A stretch of DNA of 64,000 bases from Dipteris shenzhenensis (GCA_047967505.1 CM106538.1); one strand, 5' to 3'; positions 22,026 through 34,540 are shown, counted from the first letter of the stretch. Translations and numbers: made by a program. Notes: generated by a model from the letters alone, not told the origin.

Positions 22026-22052
<27 letters not shown>
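22026..22052. repeat. (AT)n microsatellite
   Basis: About 13 AT units followed by a T-run at 22059-22070. Confidence 0.95.
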
Positions 22053-22054
<2 letters not shown>

Positions 22055-22239
22055 CTCTTTTTTTTTTTTTAAGAACATGAAAATTTTTATTATAAAAAAA
22101 TAGTGTATTGTTTTTGTGTTGTACTGAAATTGAAAGTGCGAACAAAGTCTCCATAGGGGGTGACCGAGATAGGATCGAGAGATGCCGGGGGACGTGAGCG
22201 CAAGATTGGGACCGACACGAGGAAGTCGGGTGGACTTTT

Positions 22240-22791
22240 TTTATAAAAAACAAAGAAAGTGTGTTGTTGACAAAGGAGAAATGAAATGAAGATGAAGGGG
22301 CGAAATGAAATGAAATGAAATGAAAGGAGAGGCGTAATGAAATGAAAAAGGTTCCAAGCTTCGCCATAGCCATCCATAGCCATCAATAGAGAGCTCGCCA
22401 TCGCCATAGCCAGCAACCTCCGAGCTCGCCATAGCCTCCTCCTCCTTTCCTCCTCTCTCCCTCCCTCCCTCCCCCGCCATGCATTCCCTTCCCCCCCCCC
22501 CTTCCGTCGCCCCCTTTCTTCCTTCCCCCCTTCCCATTAGCGCTCCCGTCTTCCCCCCTTCTTCCCGCTCGCCCTTCGTCTCCCTTCAACATCCGCGGCG
22601 TCCTACTACTACCCCCTTGACGGCCCTTCATCCACCACAAAATTCAAGGTGAGCAGGACTTCACCGATTCGAATATCTCTGCGTCGCGACCCTCTGAAGT
22701 ACGGGAGCTCAAGACAACGCCTTGGTGGCTTGAGCCTGAGAACTTGTTGTAATTACCGAGCGAAGTGTAGTCGCCAGCAACCTATTCGATC
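22240..22791 (+). promoter_or_regulatory. Promoter and long leader region of the MYC2-like gene
   Basis: A TTATAAAAAAC box at 22241 is a possible TATA element. An AAATG-type pentamer run lies at 22280-22325, then a GCCATAGCC repeat (22363-22430), then a strong C/T tract (22436-22575). A GTGAGC donor-like site lies at 22649 with a weak acceptor-like CGCCAG near 22770, so a leader intron is possible. Start of transcription is not fixed. Confidence 0.4.
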
Positions 22792-25215
22792 ATGGCAAGC
22801 TTGTGGGACGATGATCGCGCTTTGCTGGAGGCCTTCGTGGGGTCGCAGTATGAAAATACCCTGTGGCTTGAATCAGAACAATCCATACCTGTTGCCGGCA
22901 CTGGCGCCATCGAAGATAGCCTTCCCCAACGGCTTCAAGCCATTGTGGACAATTCTCCACAGAGCTGGACTTATGCCATCTTCTGGCAGCTCACGTACTC
23001 GAACAATGGAGAGCAGGTTCTGGGTTGGGGAGATGGGTACTTCAATCCCAAAGAGGTCGAGCAAAGCGATCGTGCAAGGCAGATGGCAGCGAGCGAAGTG
23101 GATCAGCAGCGGAGGAGAATTCTGCGAGAGCTTCAATCTCTAGTTGGCGGGGATGACTCCACAACGGCAGGACTGGATCTGGAAGCCGATGTGACGGACA
23201 CGGAGTGGTTCTACTTGGTGTCGATGATCTACTCGTGCCCCCTTGGTACAGGAACACTTGGGCTGGCTTACGCGACCTCGCGATATCTCTGGCTCAGAGG
23301 TTCTGATCAAACCCAGAAACGCGATTGCCAAAGGGCTGAGCTTGCGCAGAAATTCGGCATTCGCACAATTCTCTGTGTGCCAACCTTAACTGGCGTCGTA
23401 GAGCTCGGATCCACCGATTTGATCGACGAAAATGTGAGCTTTGTGCACTACGTAAAGAATGCCTTTTCCGATCCTTCATGGGATGATCCTTCGACCTTGT
23501 TTCCGAAAGGCGATGTCTCTTTCTTGCCCAGCCCTGTCCATGGCTTCTCTTCGGCAATCTCTGACGCTCTACCCAGCTCTGCCTTCCCCGGACATCTGTC
23601 TAGCTCCGTTAATGGGCTTGCTTCGAGCCAAATTTCCAGGAACTCCACACCGCCGAGGATGCAAGAATTCGACTCCTTTTCAGCAAAAAAAAGGCCACTA
23701 TCAACTGGTGGCAATGAAGCAGAGTCTATGCAGGGGATGTTTTCAAAGGTACCTTCGTATTCTGATATGATGTTCTCGGGAAACGAGGCAGATAGATTTT
23801 TACCAATGGCATGGCCTTCGCCCCTTCAGAAGCTGGGCGGGGGTGAGGAGGACATGTTAATTGCGATGAGTGATACGAAGGCCGCACATTCTGAAAGCTC
23901 GCTCTTGACTCAGAGAAGCGAGGTAGGAGACACGGCCAAGTATCCAGAACATAGGCGACTCACTCCTGATCTGCAAAGCTGCAACCAGGTGACAAGGTGC
24001 CCGGATGTTCAGAGGTACAGCCAATCTGCTGCAAACTTTCCTGAGATACAGAACTACAACCATCCGGGGAAGCCTCCTGAAGTTCACATCTACGACGACA
24101 CCGCTGTTCACGCACCTGCTGCACTTGGCTACTGCGACACTATAAATGCCCCAGACATGCAGAGCTTTAGCAGCTTCATGAAAGCGCCAGCTGTTCAAGG
24201 ATACAGTCATCCAGTGAAAGTATTAGAAGTCCAAAGTTATAGCCAGGGTTCAAAGGTGTCGGAGATGCAAGGCTACAAAGTTAATTCAAAGGCCCCTGAA
24301 GTTCAAAATAGCGTTGTAAACCCTTCTCAAAACTTGAGCTGTAGTCACCCCACGAAGAGCTCCTCCACTTTTGAGGAAGTAAGAGTGCTAGCAATAAGCA
24401 AGCAGACTAGAGAAGATAAATTTAAAGGGGGTTTCCCTCATGAAGACAGCTTGTCACTCCCAGTCCATGCAGCTTTACGCTCCAGTGTGGAATCAGAACA
24501 TTCAGATGTGGAGGCGTCCTTTAAGGAAGCAGAGTGCAGTGAGGCAGTGCAGGAGAGGAAGCCTCGGAAGAGGGGCAGGAAGCCTGCAAATGGTAGAGAG
24601 GAGCCTTTGAATCATGTCGAGGCTGAGCGCCAAAGGAGAGAGAAGCTGAATCAACGTTTCTATGCTTTAAGGGCTGTGGTTCCGAATGTGTCTAAGATGG
24701 ATAAAGCTTCATTGCTAAATGACGCTGTATCTTATATCAATGAGCTTAGGTGCAAGGTACAAGATCTGGAGATTGAAAAGAAAAACCTAGTCACCCAATT
24801 AGAGGCAAGTAAAAAGGAAATGATTTCTCCGGCTGTTACCTCTGCAGTGTTTCAAAATTCTGATCATGGAGAGCCTTCTATGTGGAGTGTAATAAAAGAA
24901 CAGAGCAGCTGCACTACAGTCGATGCAAAAGGCAGCAATGCAGTTCCATGTTCACGCTGCAGAATGGCAGTTAAAGTACATATTTGTCGAAAGGAAGCCA
25001 TGGTTCGTGTTGAAAGCCCAAGAGAAAGTCATCCTGTTGGCAGGGTTATGGCAGTGTTGCAAGAGCTCCAACTTCAAGTTCATCATGCAAACACGTCCAC
25101 AGTCCAAAATATGGTTTGTCAGACAATACTTGTCAGGATGAGGGGTCCTAATTTTTTCACGGAAGACCAGCTCATAGCTGCTATCTCAAGAAGAGCACTT
25201 GACTGCACTTGCTGA
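22792..25215 (+). CDS. MYC2: MYC2-like bHLH transcription factor (subgroup IIIe), single exon
   Basis: Intact 807-residue ORF. Residues about 7-190 are the bHLH-MYC N-terminal domain: a WTYAIFWQ segment, VLGWGDGYF, then the JAZ-interaction segment with [11 protein letters not shown]. Residues 584-603 are a [12 protein letters not shown] nuclear signal. The bHLH lies at 604-655, with DNA-contact residues H608, E612 and R616 as in G-box binders, and [18 protein letters not shown] as loop and helix 2. A leucine-rich extension follows to about 676. The ACT-like dimerisation domain is at about 727-806, with FFTEDQL near the end. Family knowledge: MYC2/3/4 proteins bind CACGTG, are repressed by JAZ and activated through MED25 in jasmonate or dinor-OPDA signalling. 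It is longer than Arabidopsis MYC2 (about 620 residues), largely from a middle region that includes a ten-copy 12-13-residue repeat (392-507). The ATG is the first in frame. No introns, as is common in this clade. Confidence 0.95.
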   Translation: MASLWDDDRALLEAFVGSQYENTLWLESEQSIPVAGTGAIEDSLPQRLQAIVDNSPQSWTYAIFWQLTYSNNGEQVLGWGDGYFNPKEVEQSDRARQMAASEVDQQRRRILRELQSLVGGDDSTTAGLDLEADVTDTEWFYLVSMIYSCPLGTGTLGLAYATSRYLWLRGSDQTQKRDCQRAELAQKFGIRTILCVPTLTGVVELGSTDLIDENVSFVHYVKNAFSDPSWDDPSTLFPKGDVSFLPSPVHGFSSAISDALPSSAFPGHLSSSVNGLASSQISRNSTPPRMQEFDSFSAKKRPLSTGGNEAESMQGMFSKVPSYSDMMFSGNEADRFLPMAWPSPLQKLGGGEEDMLIAMSDTKAAHSESSLLTQRSEVGDTAKYPEHRRLTPDLQSCNQVTRCPDVQRYSQSAANFPEIQNYNHPGKPPEVHIYDDTAVHAPAALGYCDTINAPDMQSFSSFMKAPAVQGYSHPVKVLEVQSYSQGSKVSEMQGYKVNSKAPEVQNSVVNPSQNLSCSHPTKSSSTFEEVRVLAISKQTREDKFKGGFPHEDSLSLPVHAALRSSVESEHSDVEASFKEAECSEAVQERKPRKRGRKPANGREEPLNHVEAERQRREKLNQRFYALRAVVPNVSKMDKASLLNDAVSYINELRCKVQDLEIEKKNLVTQLEASKKEMISPAVTSAVFQNSDHGEPSMWSVIKEQSSCTTVDAKGSNAVPCSRCRMAVKVHICRKEAMVRVESPRESHPVGRVMAVLQELQLQVHHANTSTVQNMVCQTILVRMRGPNFFTEDQLIAAISRRALDCTC
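23965..24312 (+). repeat. Ten-copy 36/39-bp repeat inside the MYC2-like ORF
   Basis: Encodes residues 392-507. Units start at residues 392, 404, 417, 429, 442, 454, 466, 478, 490 and 502, with core P-[E/D]-[V/M/I/L]-Q-x-Y and often a Lys before the next core. All spacings are 12 or 13 residues, so the frame is kept. Copies are well diverged at DNA level, which suggests age and constraint. It lies between the N-terminal domain and the nuclear signal. Confidence 0.85.
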
Positions 25216-26944
25216 GACAATGGCATCCTAAGATGATAACACATATCTAAGAAGGTGATTAGAATGAGTATCCGAGGCCAACAACAGAAGCACTTGCATG
25301 TCAGGCTGGAGCTATGATAAACTGTCTGTGAAACTTTTTGAAAGATATTATTAGATTCAGAAAGCAGATTTCATAGCTATCAGGCTACATTGTACTCCTA
25401 AGACAAGTCTCTAATTTCTAGTAGTTGTAAAATGCAAAGAGTTGTAGAAGCACGATCATCTGCATCTTTAAACATTTTTAAGCTGAGCAAGTTTCCATTC
25501 CACACAATTTACAAAATACTGTAAAGGGGATAAAGGAGATGTGGAAGGGTGTTGCTATTATTATGCAGCTGTTATTTTGCCAGTCCCATATGAAAAATAA
25601 CTCCTACTCACCATGGACATCTCCTCTTGCTCATGCTTAGTGTTGTCATGCAGGCCCTCTTCCCGTATCACTGCCACCTAGCCTGAATCATCAAAGCCTG
25701 AACTGGAGTTTAGATATAGAGCTCTACTAGGACCAAACATAACCATGGCTAATTTTCCTGTTTGGGGAGTTTATACTCGCAGTAGGGTAGAGTCTGTTAT
25801 GCTATTTCAACAGGGATTGGAATTGGCCACACGCCATCTGCCTTCCACATCACCTGACCATATTGCATGATCATGGGCTTATTACTGGCTGTCATGGACT
25901 GATGGTGATGATGGGCTTGGCTTGCTACTGACTGTTATGGATTGGAATACAAGCAATATAATAATAAAAGATACTCCAAATGAAAGCACGTTCTCTATTA
26001 ACAACTTAACCTCCAGTAACTTTTCTATGCTGCTTATCCTTTGCATAGCAGCGTGCTTTATCATTGTGTGAGCTATGAAAATGTTGAATATAGATCTCTT
26101 TGTGCTTTGTCGATGATAAGACTAGCTAACTAATGAAGGATCAGATGACAGTCAAACTCGGTAGAACCATCATCTGGACAAGGTCTAGTGCATTCACTTA
26201 TGGGCATATTTGCACACATTTGGTGCCTGGCGGATGGATTTTAGACCAGACTTCAATGCAGATCGGGTTGGATTGCTATTAAAGGGGGAGCAAGAGCATG
26301 AGCCAATAACTGGTGATATGCATGAGGAACTGCCATGGCATGAACTCTCAATGGAATTGGTAAACGTGGTGCATTACCCCCTCGCCAATGTGAGCATAAA
26401 CCTTGAAGCAATCCAAGAATCAGTTAAGAGGCCATAGCCCTATGTGAAGCGCATACATGCACGTTGTATACGATTCTGACCCCAATAGCCACACGTTTTG
26501 ACTGTCAGGACATCGCAGTGGGTGTCTAGCAATTGATCCAAAGTGCCCATGCGGTGCAGGTAATCAATGGCCTTCATTTCATAATAGATCATAGCTTCTA
26601 CTTCATGTTCTCAGCCCTGTGGGCAGCCGGGATTCATGATCTTTTCTGATTCTACATGTTCAACAGCCTTTCTGCCAGTTGACAATGTGGCCAACTATGG
26701 CAATCTCAGATAAAGTGTGATTAACATCCATGTAGCAGCTTCAGATAGTGATTGGCTGGCAGCTTGAGATACTGTTTGGCCGACACACTATTGTGTAGGT
26801 GAGTCCAATATGAAATAGTCCTACTCACCATTGACATCTCCTCTTTGCTTGAGCTTTACTGTGAACTAACAGTCAAAACATACAAACCATTGAAAACGCT
26901 ACCCATTGATGAACTTTGCATGCTGCATGCATAATAGGTTAATG
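25216..26944. other. 3' flank of the MYC2-like gene, no other supported gene
   Basis: The first few hundred bases are presumably 3' UTR. A block around CTCCTACTCACCATGGACAT at about 25600 recurs, slightly changed, at about 26815, with related flanks, so an older repeat brackets this stretch. Short open frames (for example 26210-26437) have no recognisable domain. Confidence 0.4.
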
Positions 26945-27510
26945 GATATGGTTACACTGAAACCAGACTTCAGATAAACTAAAGGGCGGTGAATAAATAT
27001 TAACCAGCAAGTACTACTGTTTCTGCCACTTAGAGAAAACTTTCAGCAACACAAACAGAACATCGAATGCACAACGGGGAGCTAGATTGCTCCTGCACAC
27101 AAACCAGACACCAGATTGGCCCCAAACCTTGGCGCCCCTTTTGGTAGTTATTTATTTCTTTATTCAGAAGGCAAAATTACAGCAAAGCTAAATGCCCTTG
27201 CACATGTCCAAACATAGCCCAAATGAATCTCAACACTGGCAAGCACAAGCAACCTGCTACTCAGCCAATCCTTGGCTTAAAAAGGCATCCAAATCTAGTG
27301 CATGATACATGGCCAACAGTTCCAAAAATCCCATCAATACCTACAAGGTAGAATCACCCTTTTCATGGCTGTCCAAGCATCAATCCCTCAGACACACAAA
27401 GATTGCACACAGCCTGGAGCTGTTACTAGCAGCCCGACTCAGCCACAACTCTCACAGGTTGTTACTAGTGCCAAACCCTCCTGGGGATGCTCTAGCTGAC
27501 AGGGAAAAGA
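26945..27510 (-). repeat. 3' LTR of the gypsy element
   Basis: Matches 33533-34090 in the same orientation over about 560 bases with many substitutions and small gaps. Shared blocks include GAATAAATMTTAACCAGCAA, CTACAAGGTAGAATCACCC and CCTCCTGGGGATRCTCTAG. The exact TG and CA ends are not clear. Since the coding region reads leftwards, this is the 3' copy. Confidence 0.75.
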
Positions 27511-27774
27511 AAGCGACTCTCCATGTAACCTGCCTGATAGAGAATTCTGGAAGCAACTCTGTTGTTGTTCGGAGAAGCACACAACACCTTGCTTAGGCCC
27601 ATGGAATTAATACATTGGATTAGCTCTTTTTACAATTCTAATCTATAAGAGGCCAAAGCTACTCACAGGTCTAGAAAATTTGGAGTCCCCATGACATACC
27701 CCTCTCTTGAAACCTTGGCTAAACAATCTCGTTTTGCACTCAAGAACTGTAGTACATGAACAAAAGCGTCGCAG

Positions 27775-28365
27775 AACGAACCAGGCATAACCAACATTGC
27801 AAAATGAGCAATGAATAACCGAAGTTGCAGAACAAGCAACGCATAACTAACATTGTAGAATGAGCAATGCATAACTAGCAGTGCATAATGAGTAGAGCAT
27901 AACTAGCATTGAATAACCAGCATTGCAGAACGAGCAACCTATAACCAACGTTGCAAAACGAGCAATGACTAACCAGCATTGCAGAATGAGCAACACATAG
28001 CTAACAGTGCATAAACAGCATTGCAGAACAAGCAACACATAACCAACATTGGAGAACGAGCAACGCATAACTAACATTGGAGAACGAGCAACGCATAAGC
28101 AGCAGTGCATAACGAGCAATGCATAACCAATATTGGAGAACGAGCAACGCATAACTAACATTGGAGAACGAGCAACGCATAAGCAGCAGTGCATAACGAG
28201 CAATGCATAACCAACTTTGAAAAACAAGCTATGAATAACTAGCATTGTAGAACGAGCAACACATAACCAACATTGCAGAACGAGCAATGAATGGCCAGCA
28301 TTGCAGAACGAGCAACTCATAACTAACATTACAGAACAAGCAATGCATAACCAGTCGTGCATATA
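27775..28365. repeat. 28-bp minisatellite within the gypsy 3' region
   Basis: About 21 units related to TTGGAGAACGAGCAACGCAT plus AACTAACA (28 bases). An 84-base higher-order block (three units) starting at 28049 is repeated at 28133. It lies between the chromodomain end of the gypsy ORF and the 3' LTR. The long minus-strand open frame across it (27847-28395) is a by-product of the repeat. Confidence 0.9.
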
Positions 28366-28546
28366 TAATTCTATAGAGCTCGAAATACAAGCCATATACT
28401 AGTGCATATCAACAATGTCTAGTAAACTGATCATAGAAGTCCCATGGCAGATATACCGTGAGCAAGCGGTACCTTGGGTGAGACATGAAGTGCCACGAAG
28501 TGACTTCTAGATAACTAAGCCTCTCTGTACCGAGGGAGTGGAGGTG

Positions 28547-29340
28547 CTACCCCCTCTTGAGCATTAGGCAATGATCCAGTATACTTGTGCTTTGTTGAGC
28601 CTGAAGAGCCACAACCGAAGTCGGCTCAAGATGAAAAGCCTCCATGTAGAGATGCAATAACTGCTCATCCTCCTCCATCCACCTCGCATTCAATGGTGAA
28701 TAGTTACGAAACTTTACCAAATAGCGATGGGAAACTCTACCTCGGACTTTTCTTTTACTATGTGCCAAGATCTATTCTTGAACCAAGATCTCATCTAGTT
28801 CCTCTACCTCTCGTTGTTCCTCATAAGGCATATTTTCTAGCACATCACCATCAAATGGCTTTAGGAGACTCACATGAAAGGCATTGTGAATCCTCCAATG
28901 ATCTGGTAGCTTCAGCTTGTACATCACTAATCTTCTGCAAGACCTAAAAGGGTCCATGGTATCTCATAGTGAGCTTGGCATACACCTTGTTTTGACCCTT
29001 CCGAGTTGTCAACCTTGCTTTCTAGAAACCCAAAAGAACCATACAATCTCGGCAAATATTGATTCACGGCAGTGCTTTTTAGCGGTTTTATTTGCTTTTC
29101 CAGAGTCCTTTGGAGAGCTAATTTGATCTTCTTATATGCCTCATCCAAATCCTCCACATACTTGTCCACCTCAAAGATTTTATCCTTCGTATGCAAAATG
29201 GGTTGGACTTTCCTCCCGCCTTCCATAATTTCAAATGGAGCCTTACCTATGGAAGTATGCATTATATTGTTATAAGAAAACTCTGCCAGTGGCAAATCCA
29301 ATTCCCATTTTGCTTTATGATATGAGACATAACACCTCAA
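28547..29340 (-). pseudogene. Gypsy integrase C-terminus and chromodomain
   Basis: Minus-strand frames give LPLAEFSYNN, TSIGKAPFEI (29190-29300), then KLPDHWRIHNAFHVSLLKPF (28850-28910), and a chromodomain with YLVKFRNYSPLNARWMEEDE (about 28640-28710). Canonical chromodomains read YLVKWKGY...ATWE; here W is replaced by F in the first aromatic position. The chromodomain would target integration to chromatin marks. Confidence 0.85.
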
Positions 29341-29797
29341 AAGATCAAGGATAGTGGAATTTGCTATTTAGACTGCCCATCTGTTTGTGGATGAAAAGAA
29401 GATGAGAAATTCAACATGGTGTCCATATTTTCAAAGAGTCCTCTTCAGAATAGAGTCACCATGCGTGGATCTCTGTCACTAATGATAGACCGGGACATCC
29501 CATGGTATTTTAATATATTTTTCATGAATGACTTTGCCAATTGATCTTCTGTAATTTTCTTCCTCACCAGAATGAAATGGGCCTGCTTACTAGTTACAAA
29601 TTATAGTCCATATACCATCATGTCCTATTGGTGTTCGAGGAAGATAAAAAATACAATCCATGGCAATGATCTCCCAATGTCTATCAGAATAGGCAATAGC
29701 TGTACCAATCCTCCCGGTGTCTTTTGCTGGTCATACTTGATGTTATGGCAAATGGTGCATGTCCTAACATAAGCCTAATATCCCATCTCAAAGCTGG

Positions 29798-30370
29798 TCA
29801 GTAAAAGAAATGCTCGATTGCTTTCATTGTGGCATCAATACCTCTGTGCCCTGCATACGCTAGAGCATGACTTTCAGTAATAACCTTAGGCTTCAACTGC
29901 TTTGTGACACAAAGACGACCATGCATTATAACAAAACAATCTTTGAGAGTATAATGCTCATGCCTCTTTCCATCAGATAGCTTGTCATACTGTCCAAAAT
30001 CCTCATCCCCTCCAGATCGTTCCTTCATGGCATCCATCTCATTATGATATGCAATAGTGACAATTGAAACGTGAGATTTGTTTGACATTGCATCAGGCAT
30101 TGGTTTCCTCAATAATGCATCAGCAACAACATTCTTATTGCCTGGTGCATGCACTATCTGAAAATGGAACATAGACAAAAAATTTCCCAACATATATGTT
30201 TCTCTGCTAGCTTTTGCTAAGTGAGAAAGTATCTCAAAGAGGATGATTTGTCTAGATATAAAAGTCAGCACCAAGCAAATAGTGCTTCTACGTAGAAAGA
30301 GAATGAATTATAGCCAACATCTCTTTCTCATAAACCTGAAAAGCTATAGCACTCTACTCTCATAAGCAAC
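29798..30370 (-). pseudogene. Gypsy RNase H end and integrase zinc finger
   Basis: The frame 30274-29798 contains IVHAPGNKNVVADALLRKP, typical for the end of the RNase H domain. It continues to HALAYAGHRGIDATMKAIEHFFY, the start of the HHCC zinc finger of integrase. A frame break separates it from the RT part. Confidence 0.8.
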
Positions 30371-30489
30371 CACATGTTCATCTTGCATAAGAACCCCCCC
30401 AATAATATTCCCGCAGGCATCACACTAGACAGCAAAAGGTTTTTGAAGATCTGGCAAGATCAACACAAGATCGGAGCACAGACTTTCCT

Positions 30490-31250
30490 TCAGCTCTTCA
30501 AAAGTTGCAATTTCTTTTTCAGGCCATCTGAATGGCCTTCCCTTTTTTGCAATGCATATAGAGGTGAAGCAATCTTAGCAAAATAGCAGATGAACCTCCT
30601 ATAGTACGAGCATAATCCCAAAAAGCTCCATACTTCATGGACCGTTTTTAAATGTGGCCAAGATTGGATTGCCTCAACCTTAGTAGTGTCCATGTGCACT
30701 CCATCCTTAGATATGATGTGCCCTAAAAAGTGAATCTCATGCATGAAAAACTCACTTTTATTTGCACTAACAACCAACTTGTGCTTCTTCAGTTCTATGA
30801 ATGCAGCTACCAAAGGCTTTCTATGCTCTGCCTCATCTTTCAAGAACACTTTAATGTCATCGAAGAAAGTGCCCACGAAATAATTGTGCTCTCAAAAAAT
30901 TATGTCCATCATCCAATTGAAAGTGGCAAGGGCATTAGTAAGTCCAAATGGCATAACAAGGAACTCATACAAGCCAAAAGTGGTCCTGAAAGCTGTCTTG
31001 TGCATGTCTTCAGGCCATATACATATCTAATGGTACCCACTCTTAAGACTAAATCCCCCTAAATTATCCAAGATGTCATCTATTCATGGAATAGATAATC
31101 TATTCTTGGTGGTTGTCTTATTCGGTCCACAATAATCAATGCACATCCTCCATTAACCACCCTTTTTCTATATCAAGAGAATCGTTGAACAAAATGGAGA
31201 GAAACTAGACCAAATCAACCCCTATCTCATAATCTCCCCTTGTTGGGATT
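30490..31250 (-). pseudogene. Gypsy reverse transcriptase
   Basis: At 31080-31180 the minus strand reads WRMCIDYCGPNK and RLSIP-IDDILDNL, the RT entry motifs. The frame 30876-30490 carries TFFDDIKVFLKD, in which the YxDD catalytic box appears as FFDD, then FLGHIISKDGV and SFLGLCSYYRRFI. Several stops interrupt the first half. Confidence 0.85.
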
Positions 31251-31450
31251 TACTTACTTTGTAAGGTGGTATGTCTTATATCAATGGCATGATCCTCAAG
31301 CATTTTTTATGGAAGTCCACATTTTATCCAGAAAAACAATCTTGAAATTGGAAAACAAAATTAGTCCACTTGCCCAAAATTTATATGAGAGGAAGTATCT
31401 TCTGGCTGTATTTCTTTTGCAAAAACCATATATGCATAATATGTTTTTTC

Positions 31451-31846
31451 TTACATAAGAAATAGCCAACGTGGATGCAATAGGGATATTGACTCTCCTT
31501 TGAGTTTAGCATGCAATTCATGAGTCTTGCCCCTATGTGTCAGAGTAATATTCCTACTAAAAAAGTCTACAATGACCCAAACACGATGGCACCATGACAT
31601 ACCCAACAATACACCACAACCACCCCAAGGCATGATAGAGAATTCTTCAAAATATGTATAGCTCTAAATGTGTAACCGAAGTTTTCCAATAATGGGAGTG
31701 ACCGGTACACACTGTCTTGGACAAGCCAAGCCTACTTCACTCAATGGCCCCATTTCCTCTACATGGATTCCAAGTTTACCCGCCAACTCTGGAGATATAA
31801 AATTTTCTTCAGCCCTTGGATCAAAGGAAATCAGACATTTAATCAA
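31451..31846 (-). pseudogene. Gypsy aspartic protease remnant
   Basis: CLISFDPRAEENFISPELAGKLGI matches the retropepsin region, where a working copy has LIDSGATHNFIS. The catalytic D-S/T-G triplet is degraded here. Evidence is the flanking NFISPELA-KLG block and the position between gag and RT. Confidence 0.65.
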
Positions 31847-32266
31847 GCACTTTGCCCCATGCTCGGCATAGGTCTATGGCATCCATACTTGCTTGTTCAC
31901 TAATCACACCAGGCATCAATTCAGCAATGGGCTTGGACTTCCTGCCCCTCCTCATGCCCATCATTAGTAGGCACATTTCTTTTATGGTTTGGGCATTCTC
32001 TAGCTTGATGGACTTCTTCTTTGCAAAGAAAGAATTTATGAGCTTCCATTAAGGCTTTCTTTTCTTCAGTGGGGATAACCAATTAAAACTTGATTTATTA
32101 CACCTCAAACCTGCAACAAAAATAACCTTGGAAGGCTTGATGAATTTTTCTTTCTTTCTAAATTCATTTGTCTTACTACCTTTGAAGCCACTGAAAGAAC
32201 ATATGTTGTGTTGGCATACTTGATCTGTTGTGACATATTAGTCACCATAGTTTTAGTGAAATAATC

Positions 32267-33353
32267 TCAAATTTCTTTTGACAGCCCACAACAATACTTT
32301 TCAACTTGCTCAGACAATGGCACATGCCTATAAGAACTAACGGGTAACAAAGCTTCCCAGAATTTCTTATTGTACTCTTCCCAGTTATAGCAATTGTTTG
32401 CATCCAATTTATGCCAGGTTGTCATGATATCTATCTCAAAAGTGGTAGTCCATGCAGCTACTAAAAACACATATTCGAAACCAACCCAATTGACTAGCAC
32501 CCTACCCTACAAAAGCAAATTGGTCCACCATTGTAATGCGTTTCCCTTCAAGAAAGTGGCTGCCTTCTTGATTTTGGAAGACTTAGTAAAGTTTCCACTT
32601 GAATAGCTTGCATCACACTATTGGATAAAAGTTAGAGCCTTCAATGTATCTTGAAAACTATTAAAGGTCTCCAATTTCATGACTGCCCCAACTTCTTTGA
32701 AGTCTTTAAGTTTCCCCTTGGAGTCAAATTATCATATACCAGTGGTTGTAAAAGCAGAGGCTGCACAAAATTTACCTCATTTTGAGCACTTTTATTGCTA
32801 CTCGCCATGGGCTTACCATTCCAAATCCCCTTTCCTACATTGCTACTAGTACAGTCTCCCATATTACCATGCATCCAAGTCTACATTCCAAACTCCATTC
32901 CAATATTTCCATACATCATATTAGGCACTCCAGTTTTCATTCCTCCAAACATTTGTCCTTGAAAACCTTGCATACCAAGTTGAAAACTAGCAAGATAATA
33001 CCCAGGAATTCTACCACCTTGCATAGGCTATCCAACCATAGCTTGAGACATTGAATCTCCTTCAAAATATCCTGGATTCATAGAAGCTTGAGGACACAAT
33101 CTCACTGCCCTCGATTCATAAACTAGAAATTGTTTCGGTGACCATTCAAACTAGCACCAGTGCCAAAATCAGAATGTGGCATGGGAGCATCCTGTGCATA
33201 ATGCATAACTAACAGTTTATCACTAGGCCACTGGCTATAAGTTTTCTTCTTAGGCCTTGGAGGAGCACTAAGGAACTTTGCAAACCGTGCATCCTTAGTG
33301 AGTTGAGCTAGCATTCCCACGACACTTACCAAATCATGCTTTAAACATGACAT
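32267..33353 (-). pseudogene. Gypsy gag remnant
   Basis: The frame 32500-32267 reads DIMTTWHKLDANNCYNWEEY and FWEALLPVSS, which fits a gag capsid segment. Upstream frames (32874-32677 and 33353-33123) are low-complexity Asn/Ser- and Pro/Lys-rich, as in gag linkers. No complete zinc knuckle was found. Multiple frames indicate decay. Confidence 0.5.
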
Positions 33354-33532
33354 CTACATCATCATCTTCTCTAGCCTCTTTGTCCACACCAGGCTAGGAT
33401 TGCTCTTCTTAGGAAGACTACAAATCTTCCTCCCAATCACTTTCCACATGTTTCTCTTAGCTGCAGATAAATTCCCACAAATAGTACTTGCCCTAGCAAC
33501 AACCACATGCTCACGTCTTCAGGATGATGGTG

Positions 33533-34090
33533 ATATCTTGACAATGGAACCAACTAAACCAGCCTTTAGATAAATTAAAGAGCAATGAATAAATCTTAAC
33601 CAGCAATTACTATTATTTCATCCACTTAGAGAATACTTTCAATAACATAAAGAGAACACAGAATCCACAATGGTGAGCTAGATTTCTCCTACAAAAAAAT
33701 CGAACACTCAATTGTCCCCAAAACTTGGCTCCCCTTTTGGTATTTCTTTATTTTCTAATTCACATTACAGCAAGGCTAAATTCCCTTGCACTTGTCCAAA
33801 CACAATCCAATAGAATCTCAACACTGGTAGGCTCAAATAACCTGTAGTTAGCCAATCAATGGCTCAAAAAGTCATCCAAATCCACAGCATAATCCATGGC
33901 CAACAGTTCCAAAAAATCCATTGACACCTACAAGGTAGAATCACCCCCCTCCTGGTTATCCAAGCATCAATCCCTCAAGGTTGCACACAACCCAGAGTTG
34001 TTACTAGAAGCTTTGACTCAGCCACACATCTCTCATAGGCTATTACTAGTGCCACCTTTGTTTCCCTCCTGGGGATACTCTAGTTGATAT
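33533..34090 (-). repeat. 5' LTR of the gypsy element
   Basis: Partner of 26945-27510 (same orientation, shared blocks listed there). Primer-binding site could not be fixed on its inner side. Confidence 0.75.
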
Positions 34091-34540
34091 TAACCTTTTG
34101 AAACGTTTTCAAATGTTTCAATACAGATGAAACAGATTTCATTTTGACTATACAATTCTCTCCCTTACAGCTCTCCCCTAGAGCCTATGACACCTCAAAT
34201 AGGGAGACAATGCAACCTAACTAGTCTATGTACTCAAATCCAAAAGCATGGGGCCAACACAATCCAACTCGGCTATGATCTCAAAAGCGTAATAATAAAT
34301 ATAGAGTTAAAGAAAATAAGTTTTCCAAAAAGATAAAACATTTAAGTTACAAATCTAATTACAAGGGAATTTCCACTACCCAAAGGATAACATGAGAGAC
34401 ACATTTACCCAAGGAAAGTCTAAGAGTGCAATTGGTGCCATGGATTGCATATTCATGTAATCACATGATTTTTCTTGTGATTATGTGTCGTGATGAAATA
34501 TTTCATGCATTCATGATTACAATCATGGATTTACACTATC
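34091..34540. other. No supported gene
   Basis: AT-rich sequence beyond the 5' LTR with no ORF or repeat that could be supported. Confidence 0.4.

Larger units (their letters stand above)
28511..33360 (-). mobile_element. Ty3/gypsy chromodomain retrotransposon (chromovirus type), internal region
   Basis: Read on the minus strand from right to left the order is gag, protease, RT, RNase H, zinc-finger integrase, chromodomain. That order and the terminal chromodomain define a plant chromovirus. With LTRs at 33533-34090 (5') and 26945-27510 (3'), the element spans about 7.1 kb. Many stops and frameshifts make it inactive. Confidence 0.9.

Noticed and set aside
22649-23143. Plus-strand open frame overlapping the start of the MYC2-like gene
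   Set aside because: It has no ATG start and is an out-of-frame shadow of the conserved MYC N-terminal domain.
27847-28395. 182-residue minus-strand ORF
   Set aside because: It is translation of the 28-bp minisatellite; the frame is open only because the unit lacks stops.
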